DNA from: Sphingorhabdus sp. Alg231-15
GTDB lineage: Bacteria; Pseudomonadota; Alphaproteobacteria; Sphingomonadales; Sphingomonadaceae
Assembly: GCF_900149705.1 (NCBI RefSeq)
Contig: NZ_LT703001.1
Span: forward strand, 620,001-684,000
DNA length: 64,000 nt
Reading direction: 5' to 3'
The first letter of the stretch is position 1. Every line of letters begins with the position of its first letter. Of the stretch, positions 15,308 to 23,899 are shown piece by piece. Below the pieces are notes generated by a model. The model did not search any database. It was given only the letters and a program-made list of their open reading frames with translations, and was not told the origin of the DNA. The position numbers and the translations under genes were made by a program.

Positions 15308-16261
15308 ATGACAGCGGGGCAATCCATAAAATCCGGCATCGTGCCTGAAACCGACAAGAAACAGCGGCTTGATGCCGCCTTGGCGGGCTTTCTCGATGAC
15401 CTTTCCCGCGAGCGGATCAAAAATCTGATCACTGGCGGCAATTTGTTGATAGACGGAACGACCTGCACCGATCCTGCCTCAAAAAAATGTGCCGGTAAGA
15501 CGTTCGCGCTGACTGTGCCAGCCCCAATCGAAGGCCCTGCACAAGCCCAAAATATACCGCTCGACGTGGTTTTTGAGGATGATCACCTGATTGTCGTCAA
15601 TAAACCGGCAGGTTTGGTTGTTCATCCGGCTGCGGGCCATGCTGACGGGACATTGGTCAACGCCCTGCTCCATCATTGCAAAGGGCAATTGTCTGGCATT
15701 GGAGGTGTCACGCGGCCTGGCATCGTCCATCGGATCGATAAGGATACATCCGGATTGATGGTCGCCGCCAAAACCGACAAAGCCCATCAGGGGCTGACCG
15801 CTTTATTTGCCGCGCATGATATCGAACGCCGCTATCTCGCTATCTGCAATGGTCGCCCTAATCCGCCATCGGCGACGATTGAGGGCAATATTGGTCGCAG
15901 CAATACAGATCGCAAGAAAATGGCTGTCGTCGGTGATGACAAGGGAAAGACAGCAATCACCCATTATACGACCAAGGAACCGCTAAACGGCGCCACTTTG
16001 GTGGAATGTATGCTGGAAACCGGGCGGACCCATCAGGTCCGGGTCCATATGTCCCATATCGGGTATAGTCTTATCGGCGATCCGCTATATGGTACTCGTC
16101 GAAAATCATTGCTTTCCGGCAGAAAAGATATTCGATTTTGCCGTCAGGCGCTACATGCTGCTATCCTTGGATTTGTTCACCCCATAACGGGAAGAAAATT
16201 GTTATTTAACTGTAACTTTCCACCCGATATGCAGGAACTATTCAGTAAGTTGCGTGTATAG
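15308..16261 (+). CDS. rluD: 23S rRNA pseudouridine synthase RluD-like (RluA family)
   Basis: Protein of 317 residues. An N-terminal S4 RNA-binding domain (about 18-70, KQRLDAALAGFLDDLSRERI) precedes the RluA-family catalytic domain with HRIDKDTSGLMVAAKT, where the Asp is the catalytic residue. C-terminal RTHQVRVHMSHIGYSLIGDP follows. RluD makes pseudouridines in helix 69 of 23S rRNA; RluC or another RluA-type substrate cannot be excluded. Placement directly before rpoH is common in alphaproteobacteria. Confidence 0.85.
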   Translation: MTAGQSIKSGIVPETDKKQRLDAALAGFLDDLSRERIKNLITGGNLLIDGTTCTDPASKKCAGKTFALTVPAPIEGPAQAQNIPLDVVFEDDHLIVVNKPAGLVVHPAAGHADGTLVNALLHHCKGQLSGIGGVTRPGIVHRIDKDTSGLMVAAKTDKAHQGLTALFAAHDIERRYLAICNGRPNPPSATIEGNIGRSNTDRKKMAVVGDDKGKTAITHYTTKEPLNGATLVECMLETGRTHQVRVHMSHIGYSLIGDPLYGTRRKSLLSGRKDIRFCRQALHAAILGFVHPITGRKLLFNCNFPPDMQELFSKLRV

Positions 16262-16335
16262 ATATTAGATACTATATGGAATGAGACCAATGGGTGCTTG
16301 ATGAGGCCCGGCGGCAAACCAGAGAAGGAACAAAA

Positions 16336-17244
16336 ATGGCTAATAATAGCAATGTTCCGGCAAAAATCCCTGCCTTAGGGGGGGACGCGAGCCTGAACCG
16401 TTATCTTTCGGAAGTCCGTAAATTTCCGTTATTGAAACCCGAACAAGAATATATGCTGGCGAAACGCTATTCTGAACATAAAGATCAGGAAGCAGCTGCT
16501 CAGCTTGTAACGTCCCACCTGCGACTCGTGGCTAAAATCGCCATGGGCTTTCGCGGCTATGGCCTGCCCGTCTCGGACCTGATTTCCGAAGGCAATGTCG
16601 GTCTGATGCAGGGCGTGAAGAAATTTGAACCCGATAGAGGTTTCCGCCTGGCTACCTACGCCATGTGGTGGATCCGCGCGTCGATACAGGAATATGTGTT
16701 GCGCAGCTGGAGTCTCGTAAAAATGGGTACAACCGCCGCACAGAAGAAGCTTTTCTTCAACCTGCGTCGGATGAAAAACAATCTTGAGGCGTTTGAAGAT
16801 GGCGACTTGTCCCCGGAAGACGTGAACAAGATCTCGACCGATCTTGGCGTGGCCGAGCATGAAGTGGTGAATATGAACCGCCGCATGTCCATGGGTGGCG
16901 ATGCATCGTTGAACGTGCCATTGTCAGAAGATGGTGATGGCGGCCAGTGGCAGGATACATTGGAAGATGATGGCCCATTGCATGATCAGCAGATTGCTGA
17001 CGCACAGGAAGCCGATTTCCGTCACGACATGCTAACCGAGGCGATGGAATCGCTTAACGAACGCGAACAGCATATTCTTGCTGAGCGTCGCTTGTCGGAA
17101 GAACCCAAGACGCTGGAAGACCTGAGCAAGGTTTATGAAGTCAGCCGTGAACGGATTCGGCAGATAGAAGTCCGCGCGTTTGAAAAACTGCAAAAAGCGA
17201 TGCTGCGTATCGCTGGGGAAAAACAGCTTCTTGCAGCAGGTTGA
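16336..17244 (+). CDS. rpoH: RNA polymerase heat-shock sigma factor RpoH (sigma-32)
   Basis: Sigma factor of 302 residues. Region 2 is visible as HLRLVAKIAMGFRGYGLPVSD and DLISEGNVGLMQGVKKFEPD with AMWWIRASIQEYVLRSWS. The RpoH-box area contains QKKLFFNLR, and region 4 is RRLSEEPKTLEDLSKVYEVS-RERIRQIE. The frame is open to 16294, but the ATG at 16336 sits behind GAAGGA and begins the conserved N-terminus. It likely drives clpP and other chaperone or protease genes (see the promoter at 21298). A strong terminator follows. Confidence 0.95.
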   Translation: MANNSNVPAKIPALGGDASLNRYLSEVRKFPLLKPEQEYMLAKRYSEHKDQEAAAQLVTSHLRLVAKIAMGFRGYGLPVSDLISEGNVGLMQGVKKFEPDRGFRLATYAMWWIRASIQEYVLRSWSLVKMGTTAAQKKLFFNLRRMKNNLEAFEDGDLSPEDVNKISTDLGVAEHEVVNMNRRMSMGGDASLNVPLSEDGDGGQWQDTLEDDGPLHDQQIADAQEADFRHDMLTEAMESLNEREQHILAERRLSEEPKTLEDLSKVYEVSRERIRQIEVRAFEKLQKAMLRIAGEKQLLAAG

Positions 17245-17277
17245 TTCCTAAACCTGTCAATCACTCTAAAGTTTTAG

Positions 17278-17316
17278 GCGCCCCGAAACAGCATTTGTTT
17301 TCGGGGCGCTTTTTTA
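17278..17316 (+). terminator. Intrinsic terminator of rpoH
   Basis: Stem GCGCCCCGAAA (17278-17288) / TTTCGGGGCGC (17299-17309) followed by a T-run to 17316. mtgA starts only a few bases later. Confidence 0.88.
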
Positions 17317-17323
17317 TTATCTG

Positions 17324-18034
17324 ATGATCATGGCTGCAAAATCCCGCCGAAAAGCAAAATCTCTGCCCGTGCGCATCATCAAGCTTTTATTCAAGCTGGT
17401 CGTCTATTTTCTATTGATCACCATTGCATGGGTGGGTCTGCTGGCATTTCTGCCACCGCCGATCACCGCCACGATGATCATGGATGACAACAGTATCACC
17501 AAAGACTGGGAACCTCTGGAAGCCATATCTCCTAATCTGGCACGAGCGGTCATCGCCGCTGAAGATAGCAAGTTCTGTAGCCACGATGGCTTTGATCGCG
17601 AGGCCATACGCTCAGCAATCAAGCGCAATGCCCAAGGTGGTCGCATCCGTGGTGGCTCCACTATTTCCCAACAAACCGCCAAAAACGTCTTCCTCTGGCA
17701 AGGCGGCGGTTATTTCCGCAAAGGACTGGAAGCCTATTTCACATTCTTGATCGAGAAGATCTGGGGCAAAAAACGCATCATGGAAGTCTATCTCAATGTC
17801 GCGGAAACCGGTATTGGCACATATGGAGCGCAAGCGGGCGCACAGCGCTACTACAAGAAAGATGCGTCACAGCTCACCAAGATCGAAGCAGCACGCATAG
17901 CCGCGGCCCTGCCCTTGCCCAAGAAACGGGCGGTAAACGGCGCGAGTGGCTTTACCCGACGCTATGGCAATACCATCGCAGCACGGATTAATGTGGTGAA
18001 GCGCCAGGGATTGGATGCTTGCGTCTATAAGTAG
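17324..18034 (+). CDS. mtgA: Monofunctional peptidoglycan glycosyltransferase MtgA
   Basis: Protein of 236 residues: a basic N-terminus, one transmembrane anchor (about 23-46), then a GT51 transglycosylase domain. It has the catalytic Glu in VIAAEDSKFCSHDGFD, GGSTISQQTAKNVFLW, and the second Glu region KKRIMEVYLNVAETG. It polymerises lipid II glycan strands outside the inner membrane. There is no transpeptidase domain. Two ATGs (17324, 17330) are possible and neither has a clear ribosome site, since the rpoH terminator abuts the start. Confidence 0.93.
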   Translation: MIMAAKSRRKAKSLPVRIIKLLFKLVVYFLLITIAWVGLLAFLPPPITATMIMDDNSITKDWEPLEAISPNLARAVIAAEDSKFCSHDGFDREAIRSAIKRNAQGGRIRGGSTISQQTAKNVFLWQGGGYFRKGLEAYFTFLIEKIWGKKRIMEVYLNVAETGIGTYGAQAGAQRYYKKDASQLTKIEAARIAAALPLPKKRAVNGASGFTRRYGNTIAARINVVKRQGLDACVYK

Positions 18035-18051
18035 TTCAATGCCTTAAGCCT

Positions 18052-18080
18052 GTGTCCGCTTTGGACGAAAAAGCGAGCAT
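18052..18080. repeat. Dispersed palindromic repeat, copy C (degenerate)
   Basis: GTGTCCGCTTT, an A-rich loop, then AAGCGAGCAT: the same element as at 12129 and 12910 with several changes in the right arm. It lies between convergent mtgA and the GFA-domain gene. Confidence 0.5.
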
Positions 18081-18112
18081 TAGAAATTGTCAGAGAAATC
18101 CTGAATTAAAAG

Positions 18113-18514
18113 TCAGTTTTGGAACTCCTCGAGATGCAACTTTGCATCGCCTGATATCTCATCCCATGATGCTTTTGATCCTACCCAAATATGATGAGCG
18201 ATACGAAGGTTTGCAGTATTTGATTTAATCAGCCCAGCGGGAACAAACATGTTCAAATCATCATTCGCTCCAGGTAATGCTGAGCCGCAGGTCCTACAGA
18301 ACCAGCTTTGCCAATCGGCATCTGGTTTGGTCCAGCACATGACTTGCTCTTCGCCAGTCATCCAGCGGAACTTGTCTTTCGGAACGATGATAACCGCGAC
18401 ACCGCTGTTCCCGGTCCACCGGCGGCAGATTGAGCAGTGACAAACAAATATGTCTTTGGGTTCAATATCAATCGCAAAGATTACTGAACTGCAATTACAG
18501 CGTCCTTCTACCAT
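18113..18514 (-). CDS. GFA (glutathione-dependent formaldehyde-activating) domain protein
   Basis: Protein of 133 residues with the GFA/CENP-V zinc fold: CNC near residue 6, CHCSIC near 25 and CRTCGSA near 75. The family is named for glutathione-dependent formaldehyde-activating enzyme, but most members have no proven activity. The ATG at 18514 is directly followed by the first zinc segment. It is a single gene, next to a degenerate copy of the palindrome that also flanks the GST gene. Confidence 0.85.
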   Translation of the reverse strand: MVEGRCNCSSVIFAIDIEPKDIFVCHCSICRRWTGNSGVAVIIVPKDKFRWMTGEEQVMCWTKPDADWQSWFCRTCGSALPGANDDLNMFVPAGLIKSNTANLRIAHHIWVGSKASWDEISGDAKLHLEEFQN

Positions 18515-18723
18515 GACCTATAATTCCATTCCTAGTGAGCATCAGTTCAAACGTCATAGCAAAGAACAGGACAATTATGTCAACGCATGTCGCGATATTG
18601 AAGCTGCCACAATTGTCCCCCTGTTTTCAGGTTATTGCCAATCTGTGATAAACGGGACCCAACAGAAAATGCACGCCCCTTTGATCTGAGCTTCGATCAA
18701 TGGCGCAAGGATCAGGAAACGAC

Positions 18724-19056
18724 ATGCAGAAATCTAGCATTATCTCCGAGCTTGACGCCTTGACCGAATTTTGGTCGCAAAAAATACTGACCGAAGCAAA
18801 TGGATCGCTGTTCAAAGTCGCAAAAGGAATTGGCTCCACCCATTGGCACAAACATGATGACCAAGACGAACTTTTCATAATATTTGATGGCGAGATGAAA
18901 ATCGAATTCCGTACTGGTGATGTGACCCTAGGAAAGGGTGAGATGCTCACTGTCCCAAAGGGGATAGAGCACAGGCCGTCCGCAGAAAAAGAAGTCCGAT
19001 TCTTGGTTGTTGGTCTGAATATTACCTCGACGAAAGAGGGTGGAAAACCAAACTAG
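18724..19056 (+). CDS. Cupin-domain protein
   Basis: About 110 residues forming one cupin_2 barrel. Metal-binding-like motifs are HWHKHDDQDELFIIFDG (His-x-His...Glu) and GIEHRPSA, followed by VRFLVVG. An AGGAAACG ribosome site supports the ATG at 18724 over the earlier one at 18700. No fused regulatory domain is present, and the ligand or reaction is unknown. The 210 bases before it, between the divergent GFA gene and this start, hold no further gene that I can support. Confidence 0.8.
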   Translation: MQKSSIISELDALTEFWSQKILTEANGSLFKVAKGIGSTHWHKHDDQDELFIIFDGEMKIEFRTGDVTLGKGEMLTVPKGIEHRPSAEKEVRFLVVGLNITSTKEGGKPN

Positions 19057-19178
19057 TTTGAGAATTCATTCGACCCGAATCCTCAAACTCACTGATGGTT
19101 TGACGCCGTTATGCGGTATGAAGCGAGCATCGGACAAGAATAGCCGTGGTCTGCATCGTGATTCAGTTTCTCGGGATG

Positions 19179-20450
19179 CTAAGCCGCGTCTTCTTTCTTG
19201 GCCTTGCTGCTCTTCGCGATGACTTTCACTGGCTCTTTGGTGCCGGCGACGACATCCTTGTCGATCACAATCTCGTCCACATCTTCCAGATCAGGAAGAT
19301 CGAACATGGTGTCGAGCAGGATATTCTCAACGATAGACCGCAGGCCGCGTGCACCCGTTTTGCGTTCAATCGCTTTGTTACCGATGGCAACCAGAGCGTC
19401 GTCGGTAAAGGTCAGACCAACATCTTCCAGTTCAAACAATTTTGCATATTGCTTAACCAGAGCGTTTTTCGGCTCCTGTAGAATCTGAACCAGCGCATCG
19501 ATATCTAGGTCTTCCAGCGTTGCAATGACCGGCAAACGACCAACAAATTCCGGAATCAGGCCGAATTTCAATAGATCTTCAGGTTCGCCATCGGCCAGCA
19601 ACTTGCCAATCTTGCGTTCCTCCGGGGCCGCGACATGAGCGCCAAAACCGATGGATTTGGCCTCCAGCCTATCGCCAATGATTTTTTCAAGACCAGCAAA
19701 TGCACCGCCACAGATGAACAGGATGTTCGTCGTATCGACCTGCAGGAATTCCTGCTGCGGATGTTTGCGGCCGCCTTGTGGTGGAACACTGGCGGTTGTG
19801 CCTTCCATAAGCTTCAACAGAGCCTGCTGAACGCCCTCACCTGACACGTCCCGGGTAATTGATGGATTTTCCGCTTTACGGCTAATTTTGTCGATTTCAT
19901 CGATATAAACGATGCCGCGTTGCGCTTTCTCGACATTATAATCGGAAGATTGCAATAGCTTCAGAATGATATTCTCGACATCTTCGCCGACATAGCCCGC
20001 TTCGGTCAATGTCGTGGCGTCAGCCATTGTAAATGGCACGTCAAAGGTCTTCGCCAAAGTCTGTGCCAATAGCGTCTTGCCGCAACCCGTCGGCCCGACG
20101 AGCAGAATGTTGGACTTGGCAAGCTCAATGTCACCGGATTTGGCGGCGTGGTTGAGGCGTTTATAGTGATTGTGAACCGCTACAGACAAAACGCGCTTTG
20201 CCCGGTCCTGACCGATCACATAATCGTTCAAGACGTCGCAAATCTCCTGCGGAGATGGCACTTCGCCGTCTTTTTTGCCAGTAATCGCGCCCTTGGTTTC
20301 TTCGCGGATAATGTCGTTGCAGAGTTCAACACATTCGTCGCAGATGAATACGGTTGGTCCGGCAATCAACTTGCGGACTTCATGCTGGGATTTTCCGCAG
20401 AAAGAGCAATATAGCGTGCTCTTCGAATCAGATCCCGTCAATTTCGTCAT
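19179..20450 (-). CDS. clpX: ATP-dependent Clp protease ATP-binding subunit ClpX
   Basis: AAA+ unfoldase of 423 residues. The N-terminal C4 zinc-binding domain is seen as [12 protein letters not shown] and [10 protein letters not shown]. The AAA+ core has Walker [17 protein letters not shown], Walker [11 protein letters not shown], the pore loop in [11 protein letters not shown], and a ClpP-contacting IGF-type loop (SIGFGAH). ClpX feeds substrates such as CtrA to ClpP in alphaproteobacteria. It lies downstream of clpP on the same strand with a 140-base gap, and it could have its own promoter there. Confidence 0.97.
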   Translation of the reverse strand: MTKLTGSDSKSTLYCSFCGKSQHEVRKLIAGPTVFICDECVELCNDIIREETKGAITGKKDGEVPSPQEICDVLNDYVIGQDRAKRVLSVAVHNHYKRLNHAAKSGDIELAKSNILLVGPTGCGKTLLAQTLAKTFDVPFTMADATTLTEAGYVGEDVENIILKLLQSSDYNVEKAQRGIVYIDEIDKISRKAENPSITRDVSGEGVQQALLKLMEGTTASVPPQGGRKHPQQEFLQVDTTNILFICGGAFAGLEKIIGDRLEAKSIGFGAHVAAPEERKIGKLLADGEPEDLLKFGLIPEFVGRLPVIATLEDLDIDALVQILQEPKNALVKQYAKLFELEDVGLTFTDDALVAIGNKAIERKTGARGLRSIVENILLDTMFDLPDLEDVDEIVIDKDVVAGTKEPVKVIAKSSKAKKEDAA

Positions 20451-20590
20451 AAAAAGTCCTTAAAACTGGGCTAGAAACTGCAATCTAACCCTCAAAATAC
20501 AAAATGCTACCGCTTTTTTTGGCACCATCCGTTGCTACCCTTAAGTCTATCAAAAGCGGCTTAATTTTCATTTAGGCCCGCGATAACGCC

Positions 20591-21217
20591 TTATTTAGCA
20601 TCTTCATCAGCGGGTTTTGGCCGTTTGTCGTAGACTTCATCGACAATACCAAAGGCCTTGGCCTCATCAGCTTCCAGGAACGTATCCCGGTCCATCGCCT
20701 TTTCGATCTCTTTGATCGGTTTGCCAGTATATTTGGCATAAAGCTCGTTCATCCGGCTACGAATCCGCAAGATTTCCTTGGCCTGGATTTCAATGTCAGA
20801 TGCCATGCCCTGAGCGCCGCCAGAGGGCTGATGGACCATGATCCGAGCATTGGTGGTCGCCATACGCATGCCGGGTTCACCCGAAGCCAGCAGAAAACTA
20901 CCCATGGAAGCCGCCTGTCCGACGCAAACCGTACCCACGCGAGGCCGGATATATTGCATGGTATCGTGAATCGCCATGCCAGCTGTCACGACACCGCCGG
21001 GCGAGTTAATGTAGAGATAGATATCCTTCTTCGGGTTTTCCGACTCCAGAAACAAGAGTTGGGCGGTGATGATCGAAGCCATGCCGTCCTCAACTTGACC
21101 GGTTACAAAGACGATACGCTCCCGCAGCAACCGTGAAAAAATGTCAAAGCTGCGCTCTCCGCGGTTGGATTGCTCAATAACGACGGGAACAAGAGCGTCG
21201 ACGATCGGATCATGCAT
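20591..21217 (-). CDS. clpP: ATP-dependent Clp protease proteolytic subunit ClpP
   Basis: Serine protease of 208 residues with a complete triad: Ser in [11 protein letters not shown], His in [10 protein letters not shown], Asp in [13 protein letters not shown]. The short N-terminus [20 protein letters not shown] is the usual axial-loop region. It forms the tetradecameric chamber used by ClpX and ClpA. A sigma-32-like promoter lies at 21298-21326. The usual alphaproteobacterial order tig-clpP-clpX is kept except for an inserted opposite-strand clpP homologue. Confidence 0.97.
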   Translation of the reverse strand: MHDPIVDALVPVVIEQSNRGERSFDIFSRLLRERIVFVTGQVEDGMASIITAQLLFLESENPKKDIYLYINSPGGVVTAGMAIHDTMQYIRPRVGTVCVGQAASMGSFLLASGEPGMRMATTNARIMVHQPSGGAQGMASDIEIQAKEILRIRSRMNELYAKYTGKPIKEIEKAMDRDTFLEADEAKAFGIVDEVYDKRPKPADEDAK

Positions 21218-21297
21218 GATAATGTGGTGCCTTCTGTGAAAAACCAGGATCTGAAAATGGGTACACCGCCAACCGGAGTCCCCATCCGTTCAGCCCT

Positions 21298-21326
21298 ACA
21301 TCGGTGTATCTTAAGCAATGTTCAAG
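21298..21326 (-). promoter_or_regulatory. Sigma-32 (RpoH) promoter of clpP
   Basis: Read on the minus strand: CTTGAAC, 14 bases, then ACCGATGT. The E. coli RpoH consensus is CTTGAAA-N14-CCCCATNT, so the -35 matches six of seven, the spacing is exact, and the -10 matches most positions. It ends about 80 bases before the clpP start. RpoH is encoded about 4 kb away. Confidence 0.7.
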
Positions 21327-21440
21327 TCGGTTAAGGATTTTTTCCAAACCATTATGGTCATCGGATGACATTGCGCATCAAATATCCTCCGGCTATGCTC
21401 CCAGAATCACCGAAACATCCCGTTTTCGCAGGAGATATTT

Positions 21441-22052
21441 ATGCCATCATATTCGCCTTCCATTCCTGAATTTCATGCCGACGAAGATAATGGAGCGTCA
21501 GATCCTATGGCCTTCATGATGAAACGGATGCTGGAGACGCGGACGGTGATGATTTTCGGAGGTGTCGATCAAAAACTGGCCGAGCGCGTATCAGCACAGA
21601 TGTTATATCTTGATCATGTCGGCGATGAACCCATCAGACTGCTCATCAATTCGCCGGGTGGTCATGTGGAGTCTGGCGACACGATCCACGATCTTATCGA
21701 ATATATCAGCGCGCCTGTCGCTGTAATCGGCACGGGTTGGGTAGCCAGCATAGCTACTCATATATTCCTCGGTGTCCCTACCAAACAGAGATTTTGTTTA
21801 CCCAATACCCGCTTTCTGATCCACCAACCATCTGGCGGTGCAGGCGGAAAAGCATCAGACATTGCCATTCAAGCAGAAGAAATTGTCAAGATGCGCGAAC
21901 GAATCGCTCAAAAAATTGCAGAGGCGACCGGACAATCAATTGACCGTGTGCGCAAAGATATTGACCGTGACTATTGGATGTCGACAGACGAAGCCAAAGA
22001 ATATGGTATCTTGGGTACCGTTATTAACAAGGCTGACGAAGTCAGCTTCTAG
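21441..22052 (+). CDS. Second ClpP-type serine protease (ClpP paralogue)
   Basis: Protein of 203 residues related to ClpP but clearly different. The nucleophile region is GWVASIATHIFLG instead of GQAASMG, the His is in FLIHQPSGGAGG, and the Asp is in DIDRDYWMSTDEAK, so the triad appears intact. It has an acidic N-terminus and MMKRMLETRTVMIFGGVD in place of the usual hydrophobic axial loop. AGGAGA precedes the ATG. It is transcribed away from clpP in the gap between tig and clpP. It may form mixed ClpP complexes or act with another partner. Confidence 0.87.
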   Translation: MPSYSPSIPEFHADEDNGASDPMAFMMKRMLETRTVMIFGGVDQKLAERVSAQMLYLDHVGDEPIRLLINSPGGHVESGDTIHDLIEYISAPVAVIGTGWVASIATHIFLGVPTKQRFCLPNTRFLIHQPSGGAGGKASDIAIQAEEIVKMRERIAQKIAEATGQSIDRVRKDIDRDYWMSTDEAKEYGILGTVINKADEVSF

Positions 22053-22061
22053 GCCATGAGA

Positions 22062-22093
22062 CTAGCCGGAGCATGCCATGCATGTCCGGCTAG
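22062..22093. terminator. Hairpin between the second clpP and tig
   Basis: A 9-bp inverted repeat CTAGCCGGA / TCCGGCTAG lies between the convergent stops. No T-run follows on either strand, so termination would be weak or rely on Rho. Confidence 0.45.
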
Positions 22094-22107
22094 CATGAAC
22101 TGGGTTG

Positions 22108-23658
22108 TTATTTCTTCGCCGCAGGCTTCTTGGCTGCTGGCTTTTTAGCGGCAGGTTTCTTCGCCGCAGGCTTTTTCGCAGCGGTTTTTGCCGGTGCTTT
22201 TGCAGCTGCCTTTTTTGCCGCCGGCTTTTTGGCCGCTGGTTTCTTCGCCGGAGCCTTTTCGGTTTTGGCTGATTTGGCAGCAGGTTTTTTCGCCGGCGCT
22301 TTTTTCTTGGCTGGCTTGGCTTCCGCTTCGTCTTCGGCTTCGATGGCAGCTTCCAGTTCGTCGCGGGTCACCGTCTTATCCGTAATCTCGGCTTTTTCGA
22401 ACAGGAAGTCGACAACCTTGTCTTCATACATGGGTGCGCGCAGTTGAGCGGCAGCCATTTGATCCTGCTGAATATATTCAACGAACCGCTGACGGTCTTC
22501 TTCGCGATATTGCTGGGCAGCCTGCTGGATCAGCATGGACATTTCCTGCTGGCTGACTTCTACGCCATTGGCCTGGCCAATTTCGGACAGAAGCAGGCCA
22601 AGGCGAACACGGCGAACAGCGATCTCGCGATATTCGTCTTTTTCGTCTTCCATTTCTTTTTTCGCTGCTTCGGGATCTTCTTCCTGAGCGGCTTCCTGCT
22701 CTAGCTGCTGCCAGATCTGGTTAAACTCCGCTTCGACCATGGTTGGCGGCACTTCAAAATCATGTGAAGCAGCCAATTGATCCAGCAATTTGCGTTTCAT
22801 ATGCGTACGGGTCAGACCGTTAAGTTCCTGATCAATCTGGCCTTTCAGCAATTCGGTCAGCTGCTCGAGACCTTCAAGGCCCATGGCTTTCGCCATTTCA
22901 TCATCGGCCTTGGCAGCTTTGGCCGTCTGCACTTCACCGATTACGACATCAAATGTCGCATCTTTGCCCTTCAGGGTCTCGACATTATAATCTTCCGGGA
23001 AGGTCACTTTGACCAGGACTTCGTCATTGGCTTTCTTGCCAACCAACTGGTCTTCGAAACCAGGGATCAAGCGGCCAGAGCCAAGCTCGATAGCCATGCC
23101 CTCACCTTTGCCGCCGTCAAAAGGCACACCGTCAACCTTGCCTTCGAAATCGATCAGGCACTGGTCACCAATCTTTGCTTTGTGGCTCTTGGCTGCGGTT
23201 TCAAACTGTTTCTGGCTCTCGGCAAACTTGTCGAGCGACTCCTGAACGGTTTTTTCATCCGCTTCGACCTGCAAGCGCTCCAGCTTGATGCCATCAACGG
23301 ACGGTGTTGGAACCTCGGGTAGAATTTCAAGCTCAACTTTCACTTCGGCATCTTTACCGGCTTCGTAACCGTCAGCCAGCGTAACACTTGGCTGCATGGC
23401 TGGGCGAAGCTTGTTGTCTGCGATTGTTTTTTCAACGCTTTCCTGAACCGTGCTGCTCAGAGCATCCTGCATCAAGGCATCATTGTGCATCTTGCGGACC
23501 AGATTCGCTGGAACCTTGCCCTTACGGAAACCCGGCATATTGACCTGTGGAGCCAATTTCTTGACCTCATTATCCACACGCGTTTCAATGTCCTTCGCGG
23601 AGATTTTGATGTCATAGGCCCGTTTCAGACCTTCGTTCAGCGTTTCAACAATCTGCAT
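22108..23658 (-). CDS. tig: Trigger factor with a histone-like Lys/Ala tail
   Basis: Ribosome-associated chaperone and prolyl isomerase of 516 residues. The N-terminal ribosome-binding domain holds MPGFRKGKVP (signature GFRxGxxP) near residue 40-50. The FKBP-type domain is at about 160-240 (GDQCLIDFEGKVDG, AIELGSGRLIPGFEDQLVG), followed by the helical C-domain. From about residue 440 a run of roughly 75 residues consists of KKPAAKK-type repeats. The family is normally about 430-450 residues, so the tail is an extension. It is clpP's usual upstream neighbour. Confidence 0.95.
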   Translation of the reverse strand: MQIVETLNEGLKRAYDIKISAKDIETRVDNEVKKLAPQVNMPGFRKGKVPANLVRKMHNDALMQDALSSTVQESVEKTIADNKLRPAMQPSVTLADGYEAGKDAEVKVELEILPEVPTPSVDGIKLERLQVEADEKTVQESLDKFAESQKQFETAAKSHKAKIGDQCLIDFEGKVDGVPFDGGKGEGMAIELGSGRLIPGFEDQLVGKKANDEVLVKVTFPEDYNVETLKGKDATFDVVIGEVQTAKAAKADDEMAKAMGLEGLEQLTELLKGQIDQELNGLTRTHMKRKLLDQLAASHDFEVPPTMVEAEFNQIWQQLEQEAAQEEDPEAAKKEMEDEKDEYREIAVRRVRLGLLLSEIGQANGVEVSQQEMSMLIQQAAQQYREEDRQRFVEYIQQDQMAAAQLRAPMYEDKVVDFLFEKAEITDKTVTRDELEAAIEAEDEAEAKPAKKKAPAKKPAAKSAKTEKAPAKKPAAKKPAAKKAAAKAPAKTAAKKPAAKKPAAKKPAAKKPAAKK

Positions 23659-23711
23659 GATTACCCTTTAATGCCTTCATAATTTCTATTTCGACCTGTT
23701 TTTCGGTGTTT

Positions 23712-23796
23712 TGGTGCGGGCGAAGGGACTCGAACCCCCACACCCGAAGATACCAGAACCTAAATCTGGCGCGTCTACCAATTCCGCCACGCCCGC
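23712..23796 (-). tRNA. tRNA-Leu (anticodon UAG)
   Basis: Minus-strand 85-base tRNA with a 7-bp acceptor GCGGGCG / CGCCCGC, the anticodon loop TTTAGGT (anticodon TAG) on stem CCAGA/TCTGG, a long variable arm typical of tRNA-Leu, and the GGTTCGAGTCC T-arm. The 3' CCA is encoded at 23712-23714. Confidence 0.95.
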
Positions 23797-23899
23797 ACGA
23801 GTTACACCGTCAAATCACTATCGAATTTTGATTGACGCGTGCGCCTAGCGGAAAGGTATCAAAAGGGCAAGTGGGAAGACAGCTGAAATCCAATAACGT

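Noticed and set aside
22777-23322. Long open frame of 181 codons on the plus strand
   Set aside because: It lies wholly antisense to the FKBP and ribosome-binding parts of tig, which has clear family motifs. No ribosome site or recognisable protein sequence supports it.
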